A stretch of 64,000 nucleotides of DNA, taken from NCBI RefSeq assembly GCF_900107795.1, contig NZ_FNRL01000026.1, forward strand, positions 36,641 through 100,640. The letters are read 5' to 3'. Positions 33,971 to 43,562 of the stretch are shown here, one piece after another; within the stretch, counting starts at the first letter, position 1; each line of letters begins with the position of its first letter. Below the pieces are notes generated by a model. It saw only the letters and a program-made list of their open reading frames with translations, was not told the DNA's origin and made no database searches. The DNA comes from Chitinophaga terrae (ex Kim and Jung 2007) (GTDB lineage Bacteria > Bacteroidota > Bacteroidia > Chitinophagales > Chitinophagaceae). Both the position numbers and the translations under genes were made by a program.

Positions 33971-36216
33971 ACCCCCCAGGACTTGTTAGGCTTAGGCCCC
34001 ATGAAGAGTTCGAGTGTACCGCCTTCTACGAGTTGCTGGTGTGTGAAAGTGGGTTTATTCAGCGGTTTGCCATTGAATTTGGCCTGCTGGATATATTTAT
34101 TCACTTTGGAACTGTTATGGGCGATCACCGTGAATTGCTTTTTGTTAGGCAAAGCAATGCTCACTTTCTCAAATACGGGGCTGCCGATTGTATACTCAGG
34201 GAGGCCCGGAGTTACAGGATAGAAGCCCATAGAAGAGAACACTACGAAGGCAGACATACCGCCGCCATCTTCATCGCCGGGGATGCCAAAGATGTTGTCT
34301 TTAAACCAGGTATCCAGCAGGAAACGGATGCGCTGCTGGGTTTTCCATGGAGCGCCGGCATAGTTGTAGAGATATGGAATATGGAAGCTTGGTTCATTAC
34401 CCATAGAATACTGTCCAACGAGGCCGGTAGCGTCAGGGAATTTGCTCCAGAAAGCGTAGCGCGACATATCCAGCGGTTCGCGGAACAGCTGATCCAGCCT
34501 TTTTTCAAACGCCTGTTTGCCGCCCATTAAGTTTATCAGGCCGGGAATGTCCTGCTGTACCTGCCAGAGGTAGGTCCAGCCGTTGTTTTCATCATAGAAC
34601 TCGCGGCCGCCCAATCCTCCGTCGTATTTTACGTTGATGTTGATCCAATCGCCCTTTGCATCTTTAGGCAGGAAGAATTGTTTATCCGGGTTCCAGAGGT
34701 TCTTATAGTTTTTAGCTCTTGGTGCGAACAGGTTCTGATCGTTCTTTTTATTCAGGTCGCCTGCCAGTTCGGCCAGGGCCCAGTCGTCGTATGCCGCGCC
34801 TAAAGTAACTGCTACTGCCTGTCTTTTCTCAAAAGAGTGTACAGCAGGTTCAGTTTCTTTTTCGCCTGGCCTGAGCGCCGGGAAGTAGCCTTTGGAATAA
34901 TAGATGTCTTCCAGGGAAGTTTTAGGACCATTGCGCCAAGGCAGCATCGTAGCTTCTGTAGCGTTTTTGCGCATACCTTCGTAGGCTTTTTCAACGTCGA
35001 AGTTGCGCAGGCCTTTCCTGTAACCATCGAGCATGACAACGCTGGAGTGGAAACCATTCATGCAGGCATGATCGCCGAAGAGTACCGGGAAGGTTGGCAT
35101 CCAGCCGCTTTGCTCATACATTCTTACGAATGATTGCAGTATGTCTTCTTCCTTTGCAGGATCGAGGATCGTGCGCAGCGGATGCAAAGCCAGGTAAGTA
35201 TCCCAGGTCCAGTCATCTACATAGAAAGTACGTTTATCCTGGTGGATCTTTTTATCGTACCCGCTGTAGTACTGCCCGTCTTCTGTAATGTTAACAGGCC
35301 TTTCGTAGCAACGGTACAAAGCGGTGTAGAAAGAACGCAATTGTGCAGGAGTACCGCCTTTCACCCGGATCTGCGACATCACGTCAGACCAGGCTTTTTT
35401 TCCATTTTCAGCAACCGCATCAAAGGATTGCCGGCTGATCTCCTGTTCATAGTTCTTCTTTGCCTGTTCAGGACTGATATAACTGATAGCGTATTTGAAC
35501 GTTACTTCTTTCGTTGCAGCAGGGAAAGAGATATAAGCCCTGATGCCTTTCCCGGAAATGCTTTTATTGTTGGTCAATGCGCCATTTTCCAGGGTGCCCG
35601 GCGTACCTGCTTCACTGAAAACACCGTACATGTAAACCTTTACGTCGCCGTTGTAGGTTTCCAGGGCGCTGATCGCGTTGCCGGGAAGGAACTGGTAGTT
35701 AGCATCGCCATCGTTGTATACGCCTAGCAATAACGATTTAGCTTTTTCAGCCGGAAATTTAAAGCGGTAGTAACCGGTTCTTTGCCCGGCTGTGAATTCG
35801 ATATTCACTTCCTCATCCAGCAACCAGGTAGAATAATACCAGGGCCGGTTGATCTCCAGGTCGTGATCGTAAGCCATCCTGTTGTTCCAGGCTTCTTCAT
35901 TAACGGAACCGATTGCCGGTTTGATAGAGAAAACCTGCCCCAGGCGGTGAGAAACGACGTTTAACGGGAAATCAGATATCTGATCGTCCATATAGTCTTT
36001 CCGCTGAGGGGTAAACCTGATCATCTGGTTTGGCAGTTGTACAGTAGGCCGGGTGGGTTCTAACAATTGTCCCACGTTCCCGATGGTAGGATCAATAAAA
36101 TCGATGTTCTGCCTGTTAGCTGGGAGCGTATCTTTTACGGTAGCTTTACCTCCCGCAAAACAAGCAAAAGGCGCCAGCAACAAAAGGTTGCAGAGCTTCC
36201 ATGTTGTTTTTTTCAT
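33964..36216 (-). CDS. GH92 alpha-mannosidase, secreted
   Basis: The 750-residue protein has signal peptide MKKTTWKLCNLLLLAPFACF. The N-terminal GH92 beta-sandwich includes IDFIDPTIGNVG. The alpha/alpha barrel carries the likely catalytic acid in MGNEPSFHIPYLYN and the base aspartates in GIPGDEDGGGMSAFVV, followed by SMGFYPVTPGLPEYTIGSPV, a family hallmark. GH92 enzymes remove alpha-1,2-, 1,3-, 1,4- or 1,6-linked mannose by inversion using calcium. It should trim side chains of the mannan that the GH76 enzymes then cut. It lies 122 bases from the SusD of locus 3, with a hairpin between them. Confidence 0.95.
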   Translation of the reverse strand: MKKTTWKLCNLLLLAPFACFAGGKATVKDTLPANRQNIDFIDPTIGNVGQLLEPTRPTVQLPNQMIRFTPQRKDYMDDQISDFPLNVVSHRLGQVFSIKPAIGSVNEEAWNNRMAYDHDLEINRPWYYSTWLLDEEVNIEFTAGQRTGYYRFKFPAEKAKSLLLGVYNDGDANYQFLPGNAISALETYNGDVKVYMYGVFSEAGTPGTLENGALTNNKSISGKGIRAYISFPAATKEVTFKYAISYISPEQAKKNYEQEISRQSFDAVAENGKKAWSDVMSQIRVKGGTPAQLRSFYTALYRCYERPVNITEDGQYYSGYDKKIHQDKRTFYVDDWTWDTYLALHPLRTILDPAKEEDILQSFVRMYEQSGWMPTFPVLFGDHACMNGFHSSVVMLDGYRKGLRNFDVEKAYEGMRKNATEATMLPWRNGPKTSLEDIYYSKGYFPALRPGEKETEPAVHSFEKRQAVAVTLGAAYDDWALAELAGDLNKKNDQNLFAPRAKNYKNLWNPDKQFFLPKDAKGDWININVKYDGGLGGREFYDENNGWTYLWQVQQDIPGLINLMGGKQAFEKRLDQLFREPLDMSRYAFWSKFPDATGLVGQYSMGNEPSFHIPYLYNYAGAPWKTQQRIRFLLDTWFKDNIFGIPGDEDGGGMSAFVVFSSMGFYPVTPGLPEYTIGSPVFEKVSIALPNKKQFTVIAHNSSKVNKYIQQAKFNGKPLNKPTFTHQQLVEGGTLELFMGPKPNKSWGVF

Positions 36217-36269
36217 TCACTAAAATTTGTGCGAAGGGAAATTTACAATACCTGCGCGGGCTCTAATTA

Positions 36270-36314
36270 ACAAAATAGTTTAATCATGCACAAGGCATGA
36301 CTAAACTATTTTGT
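36270..36314 (-). terminator. Hairpin terminator between locus 3 susD and the GH92 gene
   Basis: ACAAAATAGTTTAATCATGC (36270-36289) and its near-complement at 36295-36314 form a 20-bp stem with one mismatch and a five-base loop. The T-rich outer edge on the minus strand suits termination of the susC-susD transcript, so GH92 may be transcribed separately or by read-through. Confidence 0.65.
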
Positions 36315-36337
36315 TTTATGGTCAAATCAGGAGGTTG

Positions 36338-37897
36338 CTAGTAACCTGGGTTTTGCTTCCACTGCGGGTTTTGGATCATATCTTTAAACGGAATAGGCGC
36401 GTAATAGCGGGTAGCCGGATTGCTGGCATAGTTTGCATTCAGCTTATTCTGCTCTGCGGTGGTGCTGCGTTCTGCGATCACTTTAGGCAACAATTGCAAA
36501 CGAACAATATCAAACCAGCGTTGACCAAACTCCCCGGCGAATTCGTATTTACGTTCAGCTACTACAGAATCGCGGAAGGCGGTTGCAGACAAGCCGGGCG
36601 TTAAGTCTTTCAGGCCTGCGCGCTGCCTTACCAAATTCACCGCTTTGTAAGCATCGCCAGACGGGTTGCCGGTAGCCATAGCTGAGGCCTCAGCGTAAGT
36701 CAGCAGCGTTTCAGCATACCGGATGATGTCTGTAGTTTTATTGGTACTAGGCTGGATGGTCAGGATCTCCGTAGCTGTTTCCGTAACGCCATCATTCAAC
36801 CCTGCACGGAACTTCTTATAATAAGGGTGTTGTACGCGGGTAGCGGAACTGTTCCATGGAACCAGGTCAAATTTTTTGGTAGCGCTGTTATAAAGTTTGA
36901 AGGTGGTATAGAACGTTTCATCTGTACGTTTACATTTCGGCGCGTCCAGGTAGAAATTCACTTCAGGATAGAAATCATCCCATCCGCCGGAGTTGTCTAA
37001 ACCCGATTCTTCCAACGGAACGGAAGTAGAACCGAAAGAACGGTTAGGCGCGTTGCCTCCTTTGTTGAAAACGATACCAAATATTGCCTCGGAATTGAAG
37101 TTGGTTTTAAACACATCGCCATACTCCGGAACGAGGGAATATTTATTGGATTTGATAACAGCATCCGCTTCCGCAGCAGCCAGCGCATAGTTAGCTGTCT
37201 GGTTTAAAGGCCAGCCAGCCATTGTCAGGTATACGTTGGCCAGCAAAGCCCTTGCAGCCAAAGCGCCTGCGCGGCCAATGTTTACGCCATCCCATTTATC
37301 AGGCAGCATGCCCGCTGCTGTTTTCAGGTCGCTTACAATCTGCTCATATACTTTTTCAGGCGCCACCTGGGCAGGTTTATCGTCGCTGGCTACAGGGGCA
37401 GTGATCAGCGGAATGTTGCCAAAGGTCCTTACCAGCATGAAGTAGCACAAAGCGCGCATATAGTAGGCCTGCCCTGCCGCCTGGGTAACCGCTAATTTAT
37501 CAGCGTCCGTTACCACCGGAACTTTCTGGAAGTTGGCCAGTACGTTGTTTGCCTGGTATATCGCATACCACGGGCCAGACCACTGGGCTTTCAGGCTTTC
37601 GTTGATCGGTGTGCCTTCCAGCTTATCAAACTCGCGGAAATCTCCTTTGTTCAGACCAGGATCTGTAGTCAGGTCATCCGCCCCGAAATAGGAAGTACTT
37701 TTATTAGTGAATGCCCAGGCCCCATCCACGCTCAGTTTCTGGTAGATGGAAGATACGGCGGCATCCAGGTCGTTCTGCGAAGAAAAATAGCTGCCGGCTG
37801 TCAGATCTCCTTTCGGATCTTCCGTCAACTTAACGCAGGATGCAGTTCCCATCACTGCTGCTATAGCCAACGGTATTAAATAATATTTTGCTTTCAT
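36338..37897 (-). CDS. SusD/RagB-family outer-membrane lipoprotein (locus 3)
   Basis: Start ATG 37897 gives the lipoprotein signal MKAKYYLIPLAIAAVMGTASC. The longer frame from 37930 adds an unlikely basic leader. SusD features are AAVSSIYQKLSVDGAW, YYMRALCYFMLVRTFGNIPL and the C-terminal VVAERKYEFAGEFGQRWFDI. It lies 39 bases after the SusC stop. It is the surface-binding lid of the third SusC pair; GH92 downstream suggests mannose-rich glycans. Confidence 0.93.
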   Translation of the reverse strand: MKAKYYLIPLAIAAVMGTASCVKLTEDPKGDLTAGSYFSSQNDLDAAVSSIYQKLSVDGAWAFTNKSTSYFGADDLTTDPGLNKGDFREFDKLEGTPINESLKAQWSGPWYAIYQANNVLANFQKVPVVTDADKLAVTQAAGQAYYMRALCYFMLVRTFGNIPLITAPVASDDKPAQVAPEKVYEQIVSDLKTAAGMLPDKWDGVNIGRAGALAARALLANVYLTMAGWPLNQTANYALAAAEADAVIKSNKYSLVPEYGDVFKTNFNSEAIFGIVFNKGGNAPNRSFGSTSVPLEESGLDNSGGWDDFYPEVNFYLDAPKCKRTDETFYTTFKLYNSATKKFDLVPWNSSATRVQHPYYKKFRAGLNDGVTETATEILTIQPSTNKTTDIIRYAETLLTYAEASAMATGNPSGDAYKAVNLVRQRAGLKDLTPGLSATAFRDSVVAERKYEFAGEFGQRWFDIVRLQLLPKVIAERSTTAEQNKLNANYASNPATRYYAPIPFKDMIQNPQWKQNPGY

Positions 37898-37936
37898 TGT
37901 AATATTTTTTTTGAAAAACCTTCTATTCATTTTCTA

Positions 37937-40933
37937 TTATAATCCCAGTCTTAAACCTATTGTATAGGTTTTAGGGTTAGGAATCACACCAGTTTCCAGG
38001 CCCTGAGTAATAGCGTTGGTGCTGTTGGTAACTTCCGGATCATAACCAGGATAGTTGGTGATTGTCCAGATGTTCTGCGCACTTACGAAGATGTCGAGGC
38101 TGCGGAATTTCACTCTGCTTAACAGGCTTTCAGGGAAAGTGTAAGTCAGTCCGATGTTTTTCAATTTGATGAAGCTGGCGTCGTATACCCAACGGCTGGT
38201 GTTCAGATCATTTTTCGATGTATAGGTAGGTACATCTGTTTCCTTTTCAGGGCTCCACATGTTGTCTACCAGGTGAGAAGTAGCATCGCGGGCATCTCCC
38301 AGGTTACCTATAGTATAAGGGAAGGTAGCCGACATGATCTGGTTGCCGTGAGAGCCCTGGAACAATACGTTCAGGCTCCAGTTGCCATAAGTAAAATCAG
38401 AACCGAAACCGAACGTATACTTAGGTATGCCGCAACCGATGATCTTGCGGTCGTCGTCGTTGATCTGTCCGTCGTTGTTTACATCCAGGTATTTGGCATC
38501 TCCGGGCACTTTGCCATATTTTGCTGCTTCTGCTTTTTCTGCGGTTTTCCATGTACCCAGGAATTCCCAGCCGTAGAAGCTGCCCAGCGATTCGCCTACC
38601 TGCAGGATTGAAGCGTTATGTTGTGCAGAACCGATGTTATTTACCGCCTGTTTATCTAAACCACCCAGGTCAACCACTTTATTATCGTTGAAGGAGATGT
38701 TGAAGTTCGCGTTCCATTTGAATTTGCCCGCAATAACAGGAGTACCGCCAACATTGAATTCAAGCCCCCTGTTGCGCAGGGTACCGATGTTAGCTTTGTA
38801 GTTTCCGCCTCCTTTGTATTCATCTACCGGGTAGTCGTACAGGAGGTCCGTGATCTTCCTGTCATATGCATCAAATACAAAAGTTAAACGGCCTTTGAAG
38901 AACTCTGCATCCAAACCTGCGTCGTAAGTGGTGTTCCTCTCCCATTTCAGGCCCCTGGCAACGGGAGTTCCCAATGGAGTGGATACGCTTGGCGTAGATC
39001 CGTCGAAGTAATAAGCCGGGCCGCCTGATGTTACTCTTGCAATGGTTGAGTAAGCAGGAACTGCCTGGTTGCCTGTCTGACCGTAGCTCAGGCGGAGTTT
39101 CAGACCGGTCAGCACATTGGATGTTGGCATGAAACCTTCTTTATCTATCGCCCAACCCAATGCTACGGCAGGGAAAGTAGAGTATTTCTCGGTCAGGTGA
39201 GAAGAACCGTCTGTACGTACGGAAGCTGTTAACAGGTATTTATCTTTATAGGAATAATTCACCCTGCCCATGTAAGAGATCAGCGCATCCGCCCAGTAAC
39301 CGCTGGTAGTTAACTGCGTTCTTCCCAAACCGAGGTTATAGTAACCGTTACCATAAGATGAAAGGTTGTTGGCCTGTGCTTTAAAGTTGTTGTTTACACG
39401 GGAAGCCTGTTCAAACAAAGCAGTAACTGTTAAACTATGATCGCCAAAGCGGTTGTTATAGGTCAGGAAGTTACTGTTCTGCCAACTGCGGTACCTGCTG
39501 TTTTCCTGGGAAGCGCGGTCCTGCCCTACATCGCCTTCGTTGGTTAATTTAGGCAACAGGGTCTGGGTCAGCTGGTTCTGCAGTTCGTAGCTGTTGTTAG
39601 ATGTGAAGGTCAGATTTTTCAGGATCTGGTAAGTCAGGATACCCGTTGCCGTTACGTTGGTAGTAGTTCCGTCTTCCTGGCGGTTCAATGCGTTGGCCAC
39701 CGGGTTAAACTGGTTGGAACCTCTTGGGTATCGCTTAACGAAATTGCCATTCTCATCTCTTACTGTTGCAGTAGGCGCCCATTGGTAAGCCTGCGCAAAC
39801 GGATCTGTGATATCGCCCGCATAGTTAACGTTGCGGCTTTGCGGTAATACCGCTGTAATATTGACTTTCAGGTTCAGTTTTTTATTCAGCTGCGCGTCAA
39901 CATTCGCTCTTAATGTATTTCTTTTATACCATTGATTGATGACAAGACCCGGCTGGTCGATATTATTGTAAGACAGGTAGTATTTGATATTCTCACTGCC
40001 GCCGGAAACGCTCACCTGGTAGTTTTGTATCAATGGTTGCTGGGTAACCTCATCCTGCCAGTCAGTTCCTTTAGGATTCTTTGCCAGCGCATCCAGGTCT
40101 GCCTGTGAATAAGGTTTGGTTGTGTTGTTTTGTTCCGCCTGTTTGTTAGCTTGTGTGGCAAATTCGAATGCATTTAACAGGTCCAGTTTTTTCGGTAAAG
40201 ATGCTTTGCTGAACCAGGCGCTTGCATCAACTTTCATTTTACCTGATTTACCGGATTTAGTGGTGATCAGTACCACGCCGTTAGAACCTCTCGAACCGTA
40301 GATGGCAGTTGCAGAGGCATCTTTCAGGATTTCCATTGATTCGATATCTGCCATGCTGACAGATTCGATGTTGCCGCCGATATAGCCATCAATTACATAC
40401 AACGGATCATTTCCGCCGCTGATAGAACTGGTACCGCGAACACGGATACTCAGTCCTTTTCCTGGCTGACCGCTGTTGCTTTGTGCGGTGACACCGGCAG
40501 TGGTACCCTGCAAAGCCTGCTCGATCCTGGTCAGTGGCCTTTTGGCTATATCCACTGCTTTCAGTGAGCTGGTTGCCCCGGTTACGTCTCTTTTTTTCTG
40601 CACGCCATAACCTACAACTACTACGTCTTGCAGGGATTTGGCGTCCAGTTGCATCTGAACGGCTATAGGTCCGTTACCTGAAACCGGGATCTCCTGCGCA
40701 TTATATCCGATATAGGAAATAATAAGCACGGGAGCTGTCTGATCTCCTGTTGAGATCTGGAATTCACCTTTTCCGTCTGTGGAGGTTGAAATTGTGGTAC
40801 CCTTTACTCTTACAGTTGCACCCGGAAGGGGTTGTCCTGTTTCGTCGGACACTTTACCCTTCGTCAACTGCTTTTGGGCATAGGCCTGGAAGAGGCCTGA
40901 TGCTAGAAGCATCAGCAATAGTAATCTTTTCAT
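37937..40933 (-). CDS. SusC-family TonB-dependent transporter (locus 3)
   Basis: The 998-residue protein has signal peptide MKRLLLLMLLASGLFQAYAQ. It then has a carboxypeptidase-D-like domain (GKVSDETGQPLPGATVRVKG), a plug with IRVRGTSSISGGNDPLYVID and EILKDASATAIYGSRGSNG, and a barrel ending YTIGLRLGL. There is no STN domain and no adjacent regulator, so the control route of this locus is not evident here. I see no full -33/-7 pair in the 220 bases upstream of its start. The C-terminal residue is Leu rather than the usual Phe. Confidence 0.94.
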   Translation of the reverse strand: MKRLLLLMLLASGLFQAYAQKQLTKGKVSDETGQPLPGATVRVKGTTISTSTDGKGEFQISTGDQTAPVLIISYIGYNAQEIPVSGNGPIAVQMQLDAKSLQDVVVVGYGVQKKRDVTGATSSLKAVDIAKRPLTRIEQALQGTTAGVTAQSNSGQPGKGLSIRVRGTSSISGGNDPLYVIDGYIGGNIESVSMADIESMEILKDASATAIYGSRGSNGVVLITTKSGKSGKMKVDASAWFSKASLPKKLDLLNAFEFATQANKQAEQNNTTKPYSQADLDALAKNPKGTDWQDEVTQQPLIQNYQVSVSGGSENIKYYLSYNNIDQPGLVINQWYKRNTLRANVDAQLNKKLNLKVNITAVLPQSRNVNYAGDITDPFAQAYQWAPTATVRDENGNFVKRYPRGSNQFNPVANALNRQEDGTTTNVTATGILTYQILKNLTFTSNNSYELQNQLTQTLLPKLTNEGDVGQDRASQENSRYRSWQNSNFLTYNNRFGDHSLTVTALFEQASRVNNNFKAQANNLSSYGNGYYNLGLGRTQLTTSGYWADALISYMGRVNYSYKDKYLLTASVRTDGSSHLTEKYSTFPAVALGWAIDKEGFMPTSNVLTGLKLRLSYGQTGNQAVPAYSTIARVTSGGPAYYFDGSTPSVSTPLGTPVARGLKWERNTTYDAGLDAEFFKGRLTFVFDAYDRKITDLLYDYPVDEYKGGGNYKANIGTLRNRGLEFNVGGTPVIAGKFKWNANFNISFNDNKVVDLGGLDKQAVNNIGSAQHNASILQVGESLGSFYGWEFLGTWKTAEKAEAAKYGKVPGDAKYLDVNNDGQINDDDRKIIGCGIPKYTFGFGSDFTYGNWSLNVLFQGSHGNQIMSATFPYTIGNLGDARDATSHLVDNMWSPEKETDVPTYTSKNDLNTSRWVYDASFIKLKNIGLTYTFPESLLSRVKFRSLDIFVSAQNIWTITNYPGYDPEVTNSTNAITQGLETGVIPNPKTYTIGLRLGL

Positions 40934-41153
40934 AACGCGAGCGATATTTCGATTGATAAGAACAAATAATGCTGCAAGTAAGCCGGAGGCACCTAACGGA
41001 TGGCCTAATAATGAACTAACAATAGCATTAATGTTAACTTTTTTTAAAAATTTTGAGGGTTTGGATGCAAAGCGCTATAGAAAAAACGCCACATCGCTTT
41101 TTTTTCAGAACGGCCGCCGCACTGCGTTGCCGGTTATGCATTGCTGCATATTA

Positions 41154-43001
41154 TCAATCAGCAGAAAACGTACTGAATACACTTGCAGGCAAGACAGGTT
41201 GCTGCGTCTTATCAAAAAGATAATTGCCGATCACCAGGTGATCGATGCCTGTTTTCATAAAAGCCAGGAAGGCTTCTTCGGGCGTGTTTACAATTGGTTC
41301 TCCTCTTACATTAAAGGAAGTGTTCACCAGCATAGGACAACCGGTCAGTTGTTTAAAGCAACTAATAAGCTGGTGAAATTTAGGATGCTGACTTGCGGAT
41401 ACTACCTGTACCCTGGCCGAATGATCAACATGCGTAATAGCCGGAAACATTGAACGCTGCTGGTACAAACGTTCATATAATGTGCCTTCTTTCTTTACCG
41501 GCGAAAGTTTCCATTCGTCTTTTAATGATCCTACGAATAACATATAGGGAGAAGCGATCTTCATATCGAAGTAAGCCGGCAGGTCTTCTTCGGGAATAGC
41601 CGGGGCAAAAGGCCGGAACCCTTCCCTGAACTTCACGCGGAGGTTGAGCTGCTGCTGCATTTCCCTGTTCCTGGGATCTGCCAGTATGCTTCGGTTGCCT
41701 AAAGCCCGTGGACCAAATTCCATGCGGTCCTGGAACCAGCCAACCACTTTTCCTTCCGCCAGGCGAGCGCTTACCAATGCGGTCAGCTCATTAAAATCAG
41801 TATGATAACCTGCTACCGCGTTGTATTTCCTTATCACCCTGTCTACCTCCTTATTGGAATAGGACGGTCCAAGAAATGCGCCCTGCATGCCATCGGGAGC
41901 TGTTTCCACGCTTCTTTCCTGTTGTAATGCGATATGATGAACGGCCAACGCAGCGCCTAACGCACCGCCTGCATCTCCTGCTGCGGGTTGCACCCAGATG
42001 CTTTCAACAATACCTGCTTCGGCGATCCTGCTGTTGGCAACACAGTTCAATGCAACCCCTCCGGCGAGCACTAATTTTTTACTACCAACCAGTCTGGTAG
42101 CGGTTTTCGCCAACTTCACCACTATTGCTTCCGTAACCTGCTGGATAGCCAAAGCCAGGTTCATATGCACTTCAGTTATCTCCGATTCGGGCAAACGCCG
42201 GGGGATGCCGAATAACTTTTCCCACTTCGTTGCCACGATCATGGTCATTCCTGTAGCAAAATCAAAATACTCCATGTTCAACAGGATAGATCCATCCTCG
42301 CGGATATCGACCAGGTGACCGGTAATGATCTCCCTGAACCGGCAGGTTTGCGGGTGAGCCGCATCTCCGTACGGCGCCAGTCCCATCATTTTATATTCGC
42401 CACTGTTCACCTTAAACCCGAGAAAATAAGTGAATGCAGCGTATAGCAGGCCGGGAGAATGAGGGAAGCGCAGTTCTTTCAGCAAAGTGATGTCTTTCCC
42501 TTTGCCGTGAGCAATAGTAGTGGTAGCCCACTCTCCTACTCCATCTACCGTCAGTATAGCGGCTTCGGTGTAGGGAGAAGGATAAAATGCGCTGGCAGCA
42601 TGCGACAGGTGATGTTCAGGAAAGAAAAGCGGTTTGCCATATGCGCCCAGCTTCTTCAACTCTTTATTCAGCAAACGTTTCATGAATATCTTCTCCCGCA
42701 GCCAGACAGGAATAGCCTTCATAAAACTGCGCCAGCCTCTTGGCGCAAAAGCATGATAGGTTTCCAGCAACCGCTCGAACTTCAGCAAAGGTTTGTCGTA
42801 AAACGCAACGGCCGTCAGCTCTTCAGCAGTAATACCCGCTTCCTGCAAGACGTATTGAATCGCATTTACGGGAAATGATTCGTCGTGCTTTTTCCGGGTA
42901 AAACGTTCTTCCTGTGCTGCTGCTATGATCTTCCCATCTGCTATGATCGCTGCGGCACTGTCGTGGTAAAATGCTGATATGCCTAAAATTATCTCCTGCA
43001 A
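41154..43001 (-). CDS. SxtI/NodU-family O-carbamoyltransferase
   Basis: The 615-residue protein has the two-part carbamoyltransferase fold. A Kae1-like N-terminal domain starts ILGISAFYHDSAAAIIADG, with metal ligands in EHHLSHAASAFYPS. A C-terminal YrdC-like domain contains HVDHSARVQVV and LVNTSFNVRGEPIVNTPEEA. It should transfer a carbamoyl group from carbamoyl phosphate to a hydroxyl of an unknown acceptor. The family N-terminus requires a TTG start at 43001, since no ATG or GTG lies in frame nearby. It follows two tiny membrane genes homologous to the sxtJ/sxtK neighbours of carbamoyltransferases. Confidence 0.93.
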   Translation of the reverse strand: MQEIILGISAFYHDSAAAIIADGKIIAAAQEERFTRKKHDESFPVNAIQYVLQEAGITAEELTAVAFYDKPLLKFERLLETYHAFAPRGWRSFMKAIPVWLREKIFMKRLLNKELKKLGAYGKPLFFPEHHLSHAASAFYPSPYTEAAILTVDGVGEWATTTIAHGKGKDITLLKELRFPHSPGLLYAAFTYFLGFKVNSGEYKMMGLAPYGDAAHPQTCRFREIITGHLVDIREDGSILLNMEYFDFATGMTMIVATKWEKLFGIPRRLPESEITEVHMNLALAIQQVTEAIVVKLAKTATRLVGSKKLVLAGGVALNCVANSRIAEAGIVESIWVQPAAGDAGGALGAALAVHHIALQQERSVETAPDGMQGAFLGPSYSNKEVDRVIRKYNAVAGYHTDFNELTALVSARLAEGKVVGWFQDRMEFGPRALGNRSILADPRNREMQQQLNLRVKFREGFRPFAPAIPEEDLPAYFDMKIASPYMLFVGSLKDEWKLSPVKKEGTLYERLYQQRSMFPAITHVDHSARVQVVSASQHPKFHQLISCFKQLTGCPMLVNTSFNVRGEPIVNTPEEAFLAFMKTGIDHLVIGNYLFDKTQQPVLPASVFSTFSAD

Positions 43002-43008
43002 AATATTT

Positions 43009-43158
43009 TCAGAATATTGAATAGATAAACGGCGCTAAGGCTGAAACGCTGGTCAGCGCTACCAAAGCGGCCATCAATAACAGGATAATGATCAGTGGCA
43101 GCAACCAGAATTTTTTTCTTGTACGCAAAAAGTAAAACAACTCCTGTAAGAATTCCAT
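43009..43158 (-). CDS. DUF5989/SxtK-like single-pass membrane peptide
   Basis: This is a 49-residue gene starting MEFLQELFYFLRTRKKFWLL. A single hydrophobic helix (LIIILLLMAALVALTSVSAL) follows a basic patch (RTRKK), and the peptide ends APFIYSIF. Peptides of this form are known beside SxtJ-like proteins and O-carbamoyltransferases. It ends 7 bases before the carbamoyltransferase start and begins 20 bases after the SxtJ-like stop. Orientation should be N-terminus in the cytoplasm by the positive-inside rule. Confidence 0.8.
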   Translation of the reverse strand: MEFLQELFYFLRTRKKFWLLPLIIILLLMAALVALTSVSALAPFIYSIF

Positions 43159-43178
43159 AACGCAATAAAATATCGGGT

Positions 43179-43559
43179 CTAAAAAGTATGCTTTAAATCT
43201 TCGGGTTGGTATCGTTTGTAAACATCCACCATTACTGATTCCCGGCCTTTTTTAAATTGGCGCAATAATAAACTATCACGGCCGCGCCATCTTCTCCATA
43301 GTCCTATGGGCAGAACAATCAGGAAAAATACAATAGAGAGCAGAATATGCACATTAACGACTCCCAGGATCTCTGAAATTCGGGACCATAGTTTTGCCAG
43401 CGGAGAAAGAAGTCGCGGCGCCAGGATGGTAACCAGCAAACAGCCTGCTGCCAGGCAGACCAGATGCCAGTTGTGATAGTAAATACCGGCCAGGGTCGCC
43501 GCCAAAGCAGCAACCTGGCCGAATTCCATTGCTTGTATCTTTTTTACGGGCATGGGCAT
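43179..43559 (-). CDS. SxtJ-family membrane protein
   Basis: The 126-residue protein has three hydrophobic segments (AALAATLAGIYYH, HLVCLAAGCLLVTILA and VHILLSIVFFLIVLPIGL) with the conserved PLAKLWSRISEILGVVN stretch between. It ends in the basic, Tyr-containing tail RESVMVDVYKRYQPEDLKHTF. This matches proteins called SxtJ after the saxitoxin cluster, which lie next to O-carbamoyltransferases in many bacteria. Its function is not known. It starts 3 bases after the SGNH hydrolase stop. M3 is an alternative start. Confidence 0.85.
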   Translation of the reverse strand: MPMPVKKIQAMEFGQVAALAATLAGIYYHNWHLVCLAAGCLLVTILAPRLLSPLAKLWSRISEILGVVNVHILLSIVFFLIVLPIGLWRRWRGRDSLLLRQFKKGRESVMVDVYKRYQPEDLKHTF

Positions 43560-43562
43560 CCC

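Noticed and set aside
34812..35727. Several 80-197-codon frames antisense or alternate to GH92
   Set aside because: They overlap the catalytic region of a clearly conserved enzyme.
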